DNA of 64,000 nt, taken from assembly GCA_903994635.1 (NCBI GenBank), contig CAJEXQ010000008.1, positions 1 to 64,000 on the forward strand, read 5' to 3'. Position 1 is the first letter of the stretch; the number at the start of each line of letters is the position of its first letter. The stretch comes from an uncultured Chlorobiaceae bacterium (lineage in GTDB: Bacteria; Bacteroidota; Chlorobiia; Chlorobiales; Chlorobiaceae). The translations under genes and the position numbers were made by a program. The notes under the pieces were generated by a model, which was given only the letters and a program-made list of their open reading frames with translations, was not told the origin of the DNA and did not search any database. Shown piece after piece: positions 37,282-46,281 of this stretch.

Positions 37282-38262
37282 TTATGGAGATTCGGAAGCT
37301 ACAACCGCCGCAACCTTTTTGGCAAGAAAGTCGGCGAAAGCCTCCGAATCATTGATACAAGGCAAAATCCTGATCGTTTTGACAAAACTTGCAGCGGCCT
37401 CTTTCCGTGCATGCAGAATTGTCTCTGTGCCATCAGAAAAATAACCACAACTGAAAATATCGACATCTCCGATTCCCCTGGACGAGAGTGCTTTTAAAGA
37501 CTCGGCAAGAGATGGCTGTGTCCAGGTTCCTCCCACATCATGGTTGAGGTATGCTATTTCGACAGCTTCATAACTGTTGCGAGGATCCATAAGGATAGCA
37601 TGACGAAGAGTACTGCCCATCTCTTGCATCTCTTTCAAGCCTGTATGAAACGTCGGTATTTCACCTTTCGTATCCTTGACCAGAGTGCCATGAAATGTCA
37701 GAACTAAAGCCGATCCGTTGCCACTCTTTTCATGGGAGAACAGGTAATCGAGGTAAACTATTCTGAGTTCCGCATCTTTCCAGAAACCGTGTACCACGAC
37801 AGGGCATCGTCGTCCGTTAACAGGGGCGCATTGGGAGGAGAGCTGCAGCAGGTTTCCAGAAGTGAGCCGATTATCAATGGGAGACATGGAAACCAGGAGC
37901 TGAAGGTCGTGACCGCTCGTCTGTTCGACGATATCCTTGACAAATGGTGGTGTTGCGTGGAAAGCCGAATAGACCTCAATGTTGGTTTGGTGAGGTATCA
38001 TCACCTTGTTGAGCTTCTCCTGGAGTAGCGAGGCCTGATGTCTGGTGATCCTGTTCTGCGGTGAACGGTATTGTTGTGCACGAAACGTCACTCTGTTTTT
38101 CACTCCACCAACAAGCGATGCCACGAGCTGTAAGGGACGGGGAAGCTTCATCACCTCAGCAGCATGGGCGAGTGTGTGGCGGATCATGGAGAAATTCTCA
38201 AAAAAACTGTCTGTTTCAGCTTCTCCATGGGCAACCAGTATAACGGCTATTCTTTTCATCAT
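37282..38262 (-). CDS. Ferrochelatase-like (HemH family) protein
   Basis: The 326 residues have the chelatase plan: RIAVILVAHGEAETDSFFEN at the N-terminus, a central ALVLTFHGTLVKDTKGEIP carrying the putative metal-binding His, and FSCGYFSDGTETILHARKEA near 290, equivalent to the Glu-bearing 'GF--D--ETL-E' motif of HemH. It is clearly diverged from housekeeping HemH, so iron or another metal, and haem or another tetrapyrrole, remain open. It has a clean start and lies inside the split antitoxin together with nat. Confidence 0.65.
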   Translation of the reverse strand: MMKRIAVILVAHGEAETDSFFENFSMIRHTLAHAAEVMKLPRPLQLVASLVGGVKNRVTFRAQQYRSPQNRITRHQASLLQEKLNKVMIPHQTNIEVYSAFHATPPFVKDIVEQTSGHDLQLLVSMSPIDNRLTSGNLLQLSSQCAPVNGRRCPVVVHGFWKDAELRIVYLDYLFSHEKSGNGSALVLTFHGTLVKDTKGEIPTFHTGLKEMQEMGSTLRHAILMDPRNSYEAVEIAYLNHDVGGTWTQPSLAESLKALSSRGIGDVDIFSCGYFSDGTETILHARKEAAASFVKTIRILPCINDSEAFADFLAKKVAAVVASESP

Positions 38263-38304
38263 GACGAGAGCATTGATAATTCATATACAGTCGTGTCCGG
38301 TTCT

Positions 38305-38388
38305 GCCGGTATGGCTCACAAAGAGCTTGCTCGCCAGGCAGATATGTCACAAGCTGCGATTTTCCGTTTTGAATCAGGGAGGTGCTGA
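38305..38388 (+). pseudogene. XRE antitoxin, 3' fragment (split gene, part 2)
   Basis: AGMAHKELARQADMSQAAIF then RFESGRC and a stop. This is the helix-turn-helix that fits directly behind the 5' fragment at 36310-36441 (KKIIHLRSTA + GMAHKELARQ). Both junctions share CTGCCG-TATG (36434-36444, 38303-38313 with one difference), a microhomology or target duplication. The 3' end is itself cut short next to the type III restriction gene, so even rejoined the antitoxin would lack its tail. Confidence 0.65.
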
Positions 38389-38392
38389 AACC

Positions 38393-41300
38393 TCAGTCTG
38401 GCTTTTCCCGGTTACCGCTCCCTCTCCCCACAACCTCCATCAGCTTCCCAAAATCAGTCACAACATCATACTTGACCTTATCTGGTTCAACCCTCTGATT
38501 GATCTCCTCAAAGAATTTCCGTGCGCATTCAATTTTCGTCGCTTCAATGGCTCGCAGCTCCATGCTCGACATTGAGCCCTTGGTCTCCGCCACAAAATAG
38601 ATGTGCTTGACCGTCCCGTCCTTGAATGAGATAGCCCAGTCGGGATTGTAGTCGCCGACAGGTGTGGGGATGAGGAACCCGCGAGGCAGTTTGGCGTAAA
38701 CAACAACCTCCGTGCTGGTATCAAGCTCGTGCACAAAAGCTTTTTCAATGTTCGAGTCGGTGACCACATAATCGTAGATGTGGTTCCTCAGCTTTTCACT
38801 TGCCTTTGAAAAGTCTTGCTTGCTCTGGCCAGTGGTAAAGATGTCAATATCGTGCCGGTCGGCAATTTCGTCGTAGCTCAACCGTTCAATAATAATCGTC
38901 GCCTTTTGCTCTTTGATCAGGCGGGTTGCTTCAGTAATAAAATGTTCCGGATTTTCCCGGAATTGCATGAAAACAGCAGGGTTAATACCCCCAAGAATTT
39001 CAGCAATGCTCTTGCGGGTGAGCTCTGTATTGCCAGCAAGCTTGCCCAAAAGGTCGTACTTGACCATCGACTGCATTGACATGGTATTGCTCTTGACCGT
39101 AGTCTCCTCAAGCTTGAAACTCTCGCCACTCTGGAGCTGGGTGTCGGTAATCTGTTCTTTTTGAGTGCCAGCGTGGATGGTGTACTGGAGCGGGCTCACT
39201 TTCAGCTCCTTGTCCAGTGTTTGAATACAGTTGCTGACCAGTTCCGTGGAGTCAAACTCAACCCGGTAGATTGCCTTGTGGTTGATACGGTTCCAGAGTT
39301 CCCTGAACTCCTTCTTGCTGAAGTTGTCGTTCAGCGGGTTGGCTTTTGGCTTCCGGTCATCTCCCACCTGGGGCAATTGGGATTCACTGAAGACACTGTC
39401 GATCAGCTTGTAAATCTGCTCGGCCTGAGGTGCCAGCTCTGGAGGTAGCAGAACCAAAGTACCGTCAGCCCTGGCGGTGTGGTAAGCAGGGGTAATGTTT
39501 TCAGAATAATCTTTGTAATGGTTGGCTATCAGATACCATGTGATTTTCTTTGCCATGTCAGGAGTGATCTTTAGCAAGCCAGTCGCAGTCTCAATAACCT
39601 TCCCCGTAAAATAGTCCTCATCGGCTTTTCTTGGGCGGGCAGAGAGTGAACTGCTGATCTCCTTCTGCAAGTTGGTCACAAACTCCGTATAGCTTTCGCT
39701 GGCAACCACCGTTAAAACATTAATATCATGCACGGTTGCCGGATGGTCCATTCTGTCACCACTCTGATTAACGGAGAGCCGCAAACCACGACCCACCTCC
39801 TGCCGCCGGGAAATGGTGTTATCGCTGTGCTTCAACATGCAGATAACAAAGACATTCGGATTGTCCCACCCTTCACGCAACGCAGAATGCGAGAAGATAA
39901 ACCTGACCGGCTCTTCAAAAGAGAGCAGCCGTTCCTTTTTTTTCAGGATGAGGTCATAAGCATCCACATCATCGGAGATGGCTGTCTTTGTGCCGGTCTC
40001 CTCATCTTTCACCTGCTTGCTCTCGGGATTTACCAGTCGCTTGTTCTTGTCGATGGAGAAATATCCCTCATGAACTTTGTCCGGCATATCTCGTTCCAGA
40101 TACTTCCGATAAGGCTCATGAGTCAAAGCCGGTTCGCTGAGATACTCCGCCTTGAGCTGCTCGTACTCCTCCTCAAAAATGCGAGCATACTCGCCCTTTT
40201 CATCGGCCTGGCCATAGTCACGGTACTTCGCCACCTCATCAATGAAAAAGAGCGAAAGCACCTTGATACCCTGCGCAAACAGGCTCTTCTCCTTGTCAAG
40301 ATGGGCCTTGATGCTCTCCCTGATCTGAATGCGGCGGATGGTCGATTCGTTGACATCCCCGGTCGCTTCACCAGCGCTCAAGAGATGGCCATTACTGAAT
40401 TCAACGGTATCAGTGATGGCACTAATCTCCGAAAGAACAAAGCCTCGATACTGGTCCAGCTCGCCAGATTCCACAAACAGGTCACGCCCCTTTTCAAGCC
40501 GTTTCACGACCCGCTTGATCCCGCTCTCTTGCCTCACCTCCATCTCGATACGAGCCAAAGGTGCGCTTCGCGATATTTCGATTGACTCCAGATAGAGATA
40601 GCCATTTGTACCCGCAAGACCCTTTACCGTGATGCCACGAACCGTTATCTTTTTGACCAGCTTCTGGTTATAGGCATCCAGCGCATCAAGCCGGTGAACC
40701 TTGTTATGATCGGTACGATGGGTGGCAGAGTAACGCAGAATCATCAACGGCTTGAACTTGGCTACAGCTTCTAGCGTTTTGGCCCCTCCCATTTTCTGGG
40801 GTTCATCAAGAATGAGAATTGGCCGGTTACTGCTGATAACATCAATCGGCTTGCGCGACTGGAAATCGTCCAGTTCATCATAGATGCGCCGATTATCCTT
40901 GCCGGTTGCATTGAACGCCTGAATGTTGATGATCATGACGTTGATGCTCGCGTCAGATGAAAAGCTTTCAATCTGATGTAACTGCTTTGAGTTGTAGATG
41001 AAGAATCGAACTTTTTTGCCAAAGCTTTCGGTAAAATGGTCAGCCGTGATCGCCAGTGATTTATAAACGCCTTCCCGAATGGCAATACTCGGCACCACAA
41101 CAATAAACTTGCTCCACCCATAGAGTTTGTTCAGCTCAAAGATGGTTTTGATATAACAGTACGTTTTACCCGTGCCGGTCTCCATTTCGATATCAAGGTT
41201 TACCCTGCACTTTGCGCTCGAAATCAGGGTGTCAGACAACGGCAGGTTTTGGCGCTGCTGAACTTCACGCATGTTCTCCTTCAGTTGCGACTCGGTCAAA

Positions 41301-41464
41301 AGGAGATCAGCATTCTTAAACCCCGTGAATTCCAATGGCATAGGTGCCTTGCCAGGGTCGATGGTATAGGTGTTGTGCTGCGAGCTAACCTGCCCGGCAA
41401 AGCAGTCAACAACGGAGTCAACCGCGTTGGTCTGATAGGGCTGAACTTTGAATTTGAATTTCAT
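38393..41464 (-). CDS. res: Type III restriction endonuclease subunit
   Basis: Res cleaves DNA after ATP-driven communication between two Mod-bound sites. The 1,023-residue chain begins [20 protein letters not shown], followed by helicase motif I in [19 protein letters not shown] (~100), motif [11 protein letters not shown] (~230), motif III region [11 protein letters not shown], motif [16 protein letters not shown] (~565), and a C-terminal PD-(D/E)xK nuclease, YNPDWAISF then YFVAETKGS (~965-985). All key residues are present, so it looks active. It is the last gene of a mod-DUF1016-res operon on the minus strand, 52 bases after the DUF1016 gene. Confidence 0.9.
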   Translation of the reverse strand: MKFKFKVQPYQTNAVDSVVDCFAGQVSSQHNTYTIDPGKAPMPLEFTGFKNADLLLTESQLKENMREVQQRQNLPLSDTLISSAKCRVNLDIEMETGTGKTYCYIKTIFELNKLYGWSKFIVVVPSIAIREGVYKSLAITADHFTESFGKKVRFFIYNSKQLHQIESFSSDASINVMIINIQAFNATGKDNRRIYDELDDFQSRKPIDVISSNRPILILDEPQKMGGAKTLEAVAKFKPLMILRYSATHRTDHNKVHRLDALDAYNQKLVKKITVRGITVKGLAGTNGYLYLESIEISRSAPLARIEMEVRQESGIKRVVKRLEKGRDLFVESGELDQYRGFVLSEISAITDTVEFSNGHLLSAGEATGDVNESTIRRIQIRESIKAHLDKEKSLFAQGIKVLSLFFIDEVAKYRDYGQADEKGEYARIFEEEYEQLKAEYLSEPALTHEPYRKYLERDMPDKVHEGYFSIDKNKRLVNPESKQVKDEETGTKTAISDDVDAYDLILKKKERLLSFEEPVRFIFSHSALREGWDNPNVFVICMLKHSDNTISRRQEVGRGLRLSVNQSGDRMDHPATVHDINVLTVVASESYTEFVTNLQKEISSSLSARPRKADEDYFTGKVIETATGLLKITPDMAKKITWYLIANHYKDYSENITPAYHTARADGTLVLLPPELAPQAEQIYKLIDSVFSESQLPQVGDDRKPKANPLNDNFSKKEFRELWNRINHKAIYRVEFDSTELVSNCIQTLDKELKVSPLQYTIHAGTQKEQITDTQLQSGESFKLEETTVKSNTMSMQSMVKYDLLGKLAGNTELTRKSIAEILGGINPAVFMQFRENPEHFITEATRLIKEQKATIIIERLSYDEIADRHDIDIFTTGQSKQDFSKASEKLRNHIYDYVVTDSNIEKAFVHELDTSTEVVVYAKLPRGFLIPTPVGDYNPDWAISFKDGTVKHIYFVAETKGSMSSMELRAIEATKIECARKFFEEINQRVEPDKVKYDVVTDFGKLMEVVGRGSGNREKPD

Positions 41465-41516
41465 AGACCGTTATCCCTGGAGTTCTTTCTGCATTCTTTT
41501 CTGCAAATGAGCTGTT

Positions 41517-42671
41517 TTATTCTGCATTCGGCACACTGTTTTCATCGAATGACAAGAGTCCTTTCCGGTCAGCCAGATTCGCTTCAATCAGTCTCCGTTC
41601 TTTTTCAATTTCCAACCTGAGTTCTTCTTCCGTCGGGAGGAATTTGAGATATTTCGAGGCAAATATCTGTTTGCTTTCGTGCAAAACCGAATATTTGGCA
41701 ACCGCCTCACTTTTGTCGGAGCAAAGAATCAGGCCGATGGTTGGATTGTCGCCCGGCACTTTAAACTGATCTTCAAACAAGCGAACATAGCCGTCCATCT
41801 GCCCGACATCCTGATGAGTAAGTTTGCCAAGTTTCAGGTCGATCAATAAAAAGCACTTCAGCATAAAGTTGTAAAAGACCAGATCCACATAAAAATCATC
41901 GTCGTCAAAGCGGATATGTTTTTGGCGGGCAACAAAGGAAAATCCTTTACCCAGTTCCAGCAGAAAGAGTTGCAGATTCCCAATAATGGCCTGCTCCAGT
42001 TTGCTTTCATGCAGATTTGGGTTATCAGGCAGATTAAGAAACTCAAGCACCATGGGCGATTTCAGTACGTCAACCGGAGTGAGTTTTTCACCAGCCAACC
42101 GTTCGCGATGAGGTGCCAGCAGTCCTTCTTCTCCATGATGAGCAAGAATCCGCTCATAATAGGAGGTTTGTATCTGCCGCTCCAGTTGCGTTTTACTCCA
42201 GCCACACTCAATGGCTTCCCGCTCATAAAATTCCCGAGCCGCAGGTTTCGATACTCGCATCAGAGCACGATAATGCGACCATGAAAGCCGCGAGGAAAAA
42301 CCTGAAGGGAATTGGCCACCCGACGGGTGGCTTTTTGGTTGCTCTGCCAATTCAACAACAAACGGGTGCTGAATGAAGAGTCGATCCGGCCAAGCCTGAT
42401 AGAGCTGCCTGAAATATTTGACATTGGTCAAAGAAAAACCAGAGCCATATTGAGCACTCAGTTGCTGGGAAAGCACCTCAATGACCTGTTTTCCATACAC
42501 AGCCCGCTCTTTGCCGCACTGTACCTCTATAACTATTTCCCGGCCAATCAGCCAATAAGCCGTGACCATATTGGTATTGACTGACTGCACCACATTGGAG
42601 CGAGCCTGTTCAAGAATCTGGACAACTCGATCAAAAAGGTTTCCACCAATTGTCATTTCATGCTCCATCAT
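41517..42671 (-). CDS. DUF1016 (YhcG-type) PD-(D/E)xK nuclease
   Basis: The 384-residue protein has both DUF1016 parts: N-terminal helical domain (SNVVQSVNTNMVTAYWLIGR, GSGFSLTNVKYFRQLYQAWP, SRLSWSHYRALMRV) and the C-terminal nuclease-like domain (GKGFSFVARQKHIRFDDDDF, YVDLVFYN, FLLIDLKLGKLTHQDVGQMD). The Asp of DLVFYN and Asp-x-Lys of LIDLKLGK are the active-site residues of the fold. DUF1016 proteins occur with restriction systems and mobile DNA; the role is unproven. Its gene lies between mod and res, seven bases after mod. Confidence 0.85.
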   Translation of the reverse strand: MMEHEMTIGGNLFDRVVQILEQARSNVVQSVNTNMVTAYWLIGREIVIEVQCGKERAVYGKQVIEVLSQQLSAQYGSGFSLTNVKYFRQLYQAWPDRLFIQHPFVVELAEQPKSHPSGGQFPSGFSSRLSWSHYRALMRVSKPAAREFYEREAIECGWSKTQLERQIQTSYYERILAHHGEEGLLAPHRERLAGEKLTPVDVLKSPMVLEFLNLPDNPNLHESKLEQAIIGNLQLFLLELGKGFSFVARQKHIRFDDDDFYVDLVFYNFMLKCFLLIDLKLGKLTHQDVGQMDGYVRLFEDQFKVPGDNPTIGLILCSDKSEAVAKYSVLHESKQIFASKYLKFLPTEEELRLEIEKERRLIEANLADRKGLLSFDENSVPNAE

Positions 42672-42678
42672 TTCCTCC

Positions 42679-44703
42679 TCAGATTGATTTCACTTCAGTT
42701 CCGGGAGACAACTGCTTGAAGATTTGATCCACGTTGATTTTGACCGTATCGGTTGTAAAGCCGTTGTCACGGAAGACAACGCGCAAAGGCTTGTGCTGCG
42801 CAAGCTCTTTGACCAGCTCTTCGCTCACGCCGGTATCGAAGCAGGCAATAAGATCGTATGGCGGCTGATTTACAAAGAAGACGCTTTTGCCCTGAATCAA
42901 CTCTTTGCGGATTGGCAGGCTCAAGTCTACGCTCAAGTCAAGGAGTACCTGAAAGAGCAAGTCTTCTGGTGTGCGGTCGGGTTTGATGTTGTCAACAGCA
43001 TTGAAAAGGTCGCTCTGTTTGACGGCATCGGGTGTGTAATAGACCTCGGCCATGTTGGAGGAGTCGACTTTGAGAACGCGAAAGCCGGTGTCGATTGTTG
43101 CAGGGGCGTACTGCAAGACGCCCTGACCTGTTCCGGTTTGTTCTTTTTCATCCTTGATTTTCTTTCCTGCACGCCTAATACGCTCTTTGCTGATTTCAGC
43201 GATGGTTTTGTAACCGGCTTTGAATGCTTCGGATTGTTCATTGCAGGGTTCCGGCAATTGAACCATAATGAATTTGCGGTTTCCGTCATCTTCAGCATTG
43301 AGTTGCATGACTGCATGGGCGGTAGTGGCTGAACCCGCGAAGAAATCCATAACCAAATCATTTCTCTGCGTTCCTATCTGGATTAAAATTCGTATAAGCT
43401 CTGTGGACTTGGGGAAGTCCATAACAGAAGCTCCAAATAGGTCTTTAATTACTTTTCTCCCATAATCATTGGTAATCTCTTTGTTGGTCCAAACTGATTT
43501 GACAAGTGTCGTTGCCATTTCACGGTCTTTCCCCAGAAGATAATCTTTTCTATATATACGCCATTCATCACCGATTTTTTCGGCAACAAGTAATTGATTT
43601 TCATTTATAACTTTCTCTTTACCCCACGTCCAGCATGTTTTCACTCCGTCAGGAGTATTCGGAAATACTTCATCTGTAAAAATATTATCTCTAACAATTG
43701 ATACTGTTCTGTTGGTGGTATTAACATAAAGTGGGTAATATAGTTTAGGACGCGTGATTGGATTAAATGTTTGATTTCGATTCCTCAACCCCAGTAACCT
43801 GTAACGCCCTCTTTCATCTTCACGATTGTATTCATCGACCATCCGGCCCTCTTTATCGATGCCCGAGATGGCTTGTTCATTCATTGCATCTCTAACGAAA
43901 ATCAATATTGATTCATGGGTTTTTGCTACAAATTTATCAAGATGACGACCACGTGGATTCAGTTGTACTGCAATTTGAGCGACGTAATTTTCATCTCCGA
44001 AAATCTCTGAACATATTCTTTTTAGGCTATGCACCTCATTATCATCAATACTGATAAAAATCACCCCATCATCCCGCAAGAGATTCTTCGCGAGCTTCAA
44101 TCTCGGATACATCATACTCAGCCAATCCGAATGAAATCGCCCGTTCGACTCTGTATTGGCAATAAGCCGGTTGCCTTCCTTATCTTTCTGGTTTGAACGC
44201 AGCAAAAATTCATCGGTGTTTTCCGCAAAATCATCCTCGTAGATGAAGTCATTGCCGGTGTTATACGGTGGATCAATGTAGATCATCTTGACCTTGCCGA
44301 GGTAGGTCTCCTGCAGGAGCTTCAGGGCATCCAGATTGTCGCCCTCAATGAAAAGATTCTTCGTGGTATCAAAGTCAACGCTCTCTTCACGGCACGGGCG
44401 CAAGGTCTTGGCAATTGGAGCATTTGCTGTCAACAACGCTTCGCGTTTCCCCGGCCAGTTGAGGTGGTAGCGCTCCAGCGGCCCTTCAACGATATGCCCT
44501 GAAAGCTCCTGACGCAACAGGTCAAAATCTATGGCATATCGCAAGGCAGAAGGATGAGGACTGACGGCTGAACCCTCTCCCTTTTCATCCCCCATCCTTC
44601 CACCTTCATCCTTAATTTCGGTGACACAGCCGGGAAACAGCTCTCGAATGCGGGCAATATTGCCGTCAGTCAAGTTGGGCGAGTGCATTTTCAGTTTTTC
44701 CAT
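42679..44703 (-). CDS. mod: Type III DNA methyltransferase subunit
   Basis: Mod recognises the target and methylates adenine. Motif IV is MIYIDPPYNTGNDFIYEDDF (~138-157) and motif I is VMDFFAGSATTAHAVMQL (~455), the beta-class order usual for type III. DTTKNLFIEGDNLDALKLL precedes it. At 674 residues the protein is full length. Residues ~33-52 (DEGGRMGDEKGE...SPHPSA) look like a low-complexity insert in the N-terminal part; I recall comparable inserts in other Chlorobium proteins. No homopolymer or tandem repeat for phase variation is visible. The start MEKLKMHS is likely. Confidence 0.9.
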   Translation of the reverse strand: MEKLKMHSPNLTDGNIARIRELFPGCVTEIKDEGGRMGDEKGEGSAVSPHPSALRYAIDFDLLRQELSGHIVEGPLERYHLNWPGKREALLTANAPIAKTLRPCREESVDFDTTKNLFIEGDNLDALKLLQETYLGKVKMIYIDPPYNTGNDFIYEDDFAENTDEFLLRSNQKDKEGNRLIANTESNGRFHSDWLSMMYPRLKLAKNLLRDDGVIFISIDDNEVHSLKRICSEIFGDENYVAQIAVQLNPRGRHLDKFVAKTHESILIFVRDAMNEQAISGIDKEGRMVDEYNREDERGRYRLLGLRNRNQTFNPITRPKLYYPLYVNTTNRTVSIVRDNIFTDEVFPNTPDGVKTCWTWGKEKVINENQLLVAEKIGDEWRIYRKDYLLGKDREMATTLVKSVWTNKEITNDYGRKVIKDLFGASVMDFPKSTELIRILIQIGTQRNDLVMDFFAGSATTAHAVMQLNAEDDGNRKFIMVQLPEPCNEQSEAFKAGYKTIAEISKERIRRAGKKIKDEKEQTGTGQGVLQYAPATIDTGFRVLKVDSSNMAEVYYTPDAVKQSDLFNAVDNIKPDRTPEDLLFQVLLDLSVDLSLPIRKELIQGKSVFFVNQPPYDLIACFDTGVSEELVKELAQHKPLRVVFRDNGFTTDTVKINVDQIFKQLSPGTEVKSI

Positions 44704-45179
44704 ATCAATACCAGTTTATTGCCACTATAGAGCGCGTACCTTACCCCTGAAAATGAGGAACCCCCCATGGTGCGCAGAGCTGACGAGATGCGTGGGGGGG
44801 TATTGTTTAATCACTAACTTAACACCATAATTTAAGAGTTACAAACCAATAAAACCGCTTTTTTCCCTTTGAGCCTTGTTCAGCAATCGAAATATCTCTT
44901 CTTCCGCCATGCCTGTTTGAGGTCACAGACTGTGGCCTCAAGTGTAATCGTGATCTCAGGAATAATTTGACAGCGCCGCTGGCTTTATTGCCCACGTTAG
45001 AGGAGCTACCATGCCATTGAGTTGCTCAGCTCAGCGGCTCAAGCTGAGCAAAGAGTTTGATGCACTTCATTTGTTTCTTATACCTCGGCAAGAAGTTTTT
45101 TTATCAGGCAAGCAGAGAAAAAGGGTGATTCCGACTGGCTTGGTTACGTTTTATTCTTTTTAAAAGAGAGAGGTAAACA
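44704..45179. promoter_or_regulatory. 476-base gap between divergent mod and DUF4160 genes, with three inverted repeats
   Basis: No gene is recognised here. (1) CCCCCC (44761-44766) with GGGGGG (44794-44799), extended by GCGCA/TGCGT, makes a bulged hairpin just upstream of mod. (2) TTGAGGTCACAG-A-CTGTGGCCTCAA (44917-44941) is a 25-base palindrome with one mismatch, a good operator candidate. (3) TTGCTCAGC (45022-45030) and GCTGAGCAA (45043-45051) are perfect arms. A 50-codon open frame at 45011 is not recognisable. Control of the restriction operon, the DUF4160 pair, or both may act here. Confidence 0.45.
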
Positions 45180-45416
45180 ATGCCAGCTGTTTTTCGTATT
45201 AGTGGTTATCGGTTGTTCTTTTTTGCGAGCGATCACCGTAAGCCTGCACATATTCATGTTGAACGCGACGATAATATGGCTAAATCTTGGCTTGATCCGG
45301 TTCGCTTGCAAAGGAGTGGTGGTTTTTCAAGGCACGAGATTGCCAGGATTCAAATAATCGTTATTGAACATCAACAGCATTTACTGGAGGCTTGGCATGG
45401 TTACTTCAACAATTGA
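45180..45416 (+). CDS. DUF4160 protein
   Basis: The 78-residue protein shows the DUF4160 pattern: MPAVFRISGYRLFFFASDH, then HRKPAHIHVERDD with the conserved 'PAHIHV', and HEIARIQIIVIEHQQHLLEA near the end. Genes of this family are nearly always followed by DUF2442, as here, and the pair is treated as a putative toxin-antitoxin module, without a known mechanism. It is full length. Confidence 0.82.
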   Translation: MPAVFRISGYRLFFFASDHRKPAHIHVERDDNMAKSWLDPVRLQRSGGFSRHEIARIQIIVIEHQQHLLEAWHGYFNN

Positions 45417-45705
45417 ACTCAATGTTTCTGCAGCGGAGCAGGTAACAGTGACGCTCGATGCATTAACCGTTGATTTGAGTGATGGTCGCTCCATTACCGT
45501 TCCGCTGGCCTGGTATCCACGACTGATGAATGCAACAGCATCAGAGCTTCAGAACTGGCGGTTGATTGGAAAAGGGTATGGCATTCACTGGGAAGAGCTG
45601 GATGAGGATATCAGTGTTGAGGGTTTATTACTTGGCACACCTTCAGGCGAAAGTCAAACATCGTTCAAGAGATGGCTCTCTGGTCGTGTTTCTGCACCGG
45701 CGTGA
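45397..45705 (+). CDS. DUF2442 protein
   Basis: The 102-residue product carries VTLDALTVDLSDGRSITVPL, AWYPRLMNATASELQNWRL, and GYGIHWEELDEDISVEGLLL, the DUF2442 signature ('W-LIG-G-GIHWP-LDEDIS---LL'). ATG 45397 is chosen because GGAGG at 45386-45390 lies six bases upstream; the start overlaps the DUF4160 gene by 20 bases, so translation is coupled. With DUF4160 it makes a complete two-gene module. Confidence 0.85.
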   Translation: MVTSTIELNVSAAEQVTVTLDALTVDLSDGRSITVPLAWYPRLMNATASELQNWRLIGKGYGIHWEELDEDISVEGLLLGTPSGESQTSFKRWLSGRVSAPA

Positions 45706-45967
45706 TGTAGTACTCATTTGCTCTTACTGTAATTCAATCAGTAACTTTTTCAACTCTCGCAACTCCCCGTTGATCTCTACTTTCCGGTTAAACTGTTTTT
45801 TTTAAGGCAGTGCGAGTGAGCTGAAACAATCCAAAAAGAAGTTACACGAAAAAAAGATATCTCGCTCGGGTTATGGCGGTAGCGTGACCTGTGCCAAAAT
45901 TAATAAATCTCTTACAGAGTCTCATTAATGAGTATAGCATCGAAAAACATACACACAGGGGTGAGAG

Positions 45968-46162
45968 ATGAGAATAAATGTCGTGATAGATGACGCTCTG
46001 ATGGAATCCGCTCTCAAGGTATCCTAACTCAGAACAAAAAAAGATGCCATTGAAGAGGGGCTGAAACTGTTGGTGCAAGTGCACAGTCAAAAAGAAATCA
46101 GGAATTTTCGAGGAAAACTGAAATGGTCCGGTAATCTTGATGAGATGAGGTTGGACAAGTGA
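45968..46162 (+). pseudogene. vapB: VapB-type antitoxin with a premature stop
   Basis: The frame MRINVVIDDALMESALKVS is cut by TAA at 46025-46027 and continues LRTKKDAIEEGLKLLVQ, then KEIRNFRGKLKWSGNLDEMR to TGA 46160-46162. This is the DUF2191-type VapB pattern ('I-IDD-L---AL-L-G-KTK--A-E-GL--L', then 'FRGK--W-GDLD-MR'), with the stop replacing the usual Gly codon after Ser. The last codon overlaps the vapC GTG. Confidence 0.75.
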
Positions 46163-46281
46163 TTCTCGTTGATTCGTCAGTCTGGATTGACTACTTCAAC
46201 GGAAACAAAACAGCACAGACGGACTGGCTGGATGCTTCATTTGGGAGTACACCCATCATCATAGGCGATCTGATCCGGTGA
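46159..46281 (+). pseudogene. vapC: VapC-type PIN toxin, truncated
   Basis: GTG 46159 opens MILVDSSVWIDYFNGNKTAQ, then PIIIGDLIR and a stop. The first PIN-domain Asp (VDSSVWIDYF) is present and 'GDLI' is the conserved block before the next helix; the normal protein goes on for another ~90 residues with the remaining acidic residues. The break coincides with the start of the Rpn nuclease relic, so one recombination event probably truncated both. Confidence 0.75.

Noticed and set aside
45730..45810. Minus-strand fragment encoding EINGELRELKKLLIELQ
   Set aside because: Could be the end of a lost gene, but too short and generic (coiled-coil-like) to assign.
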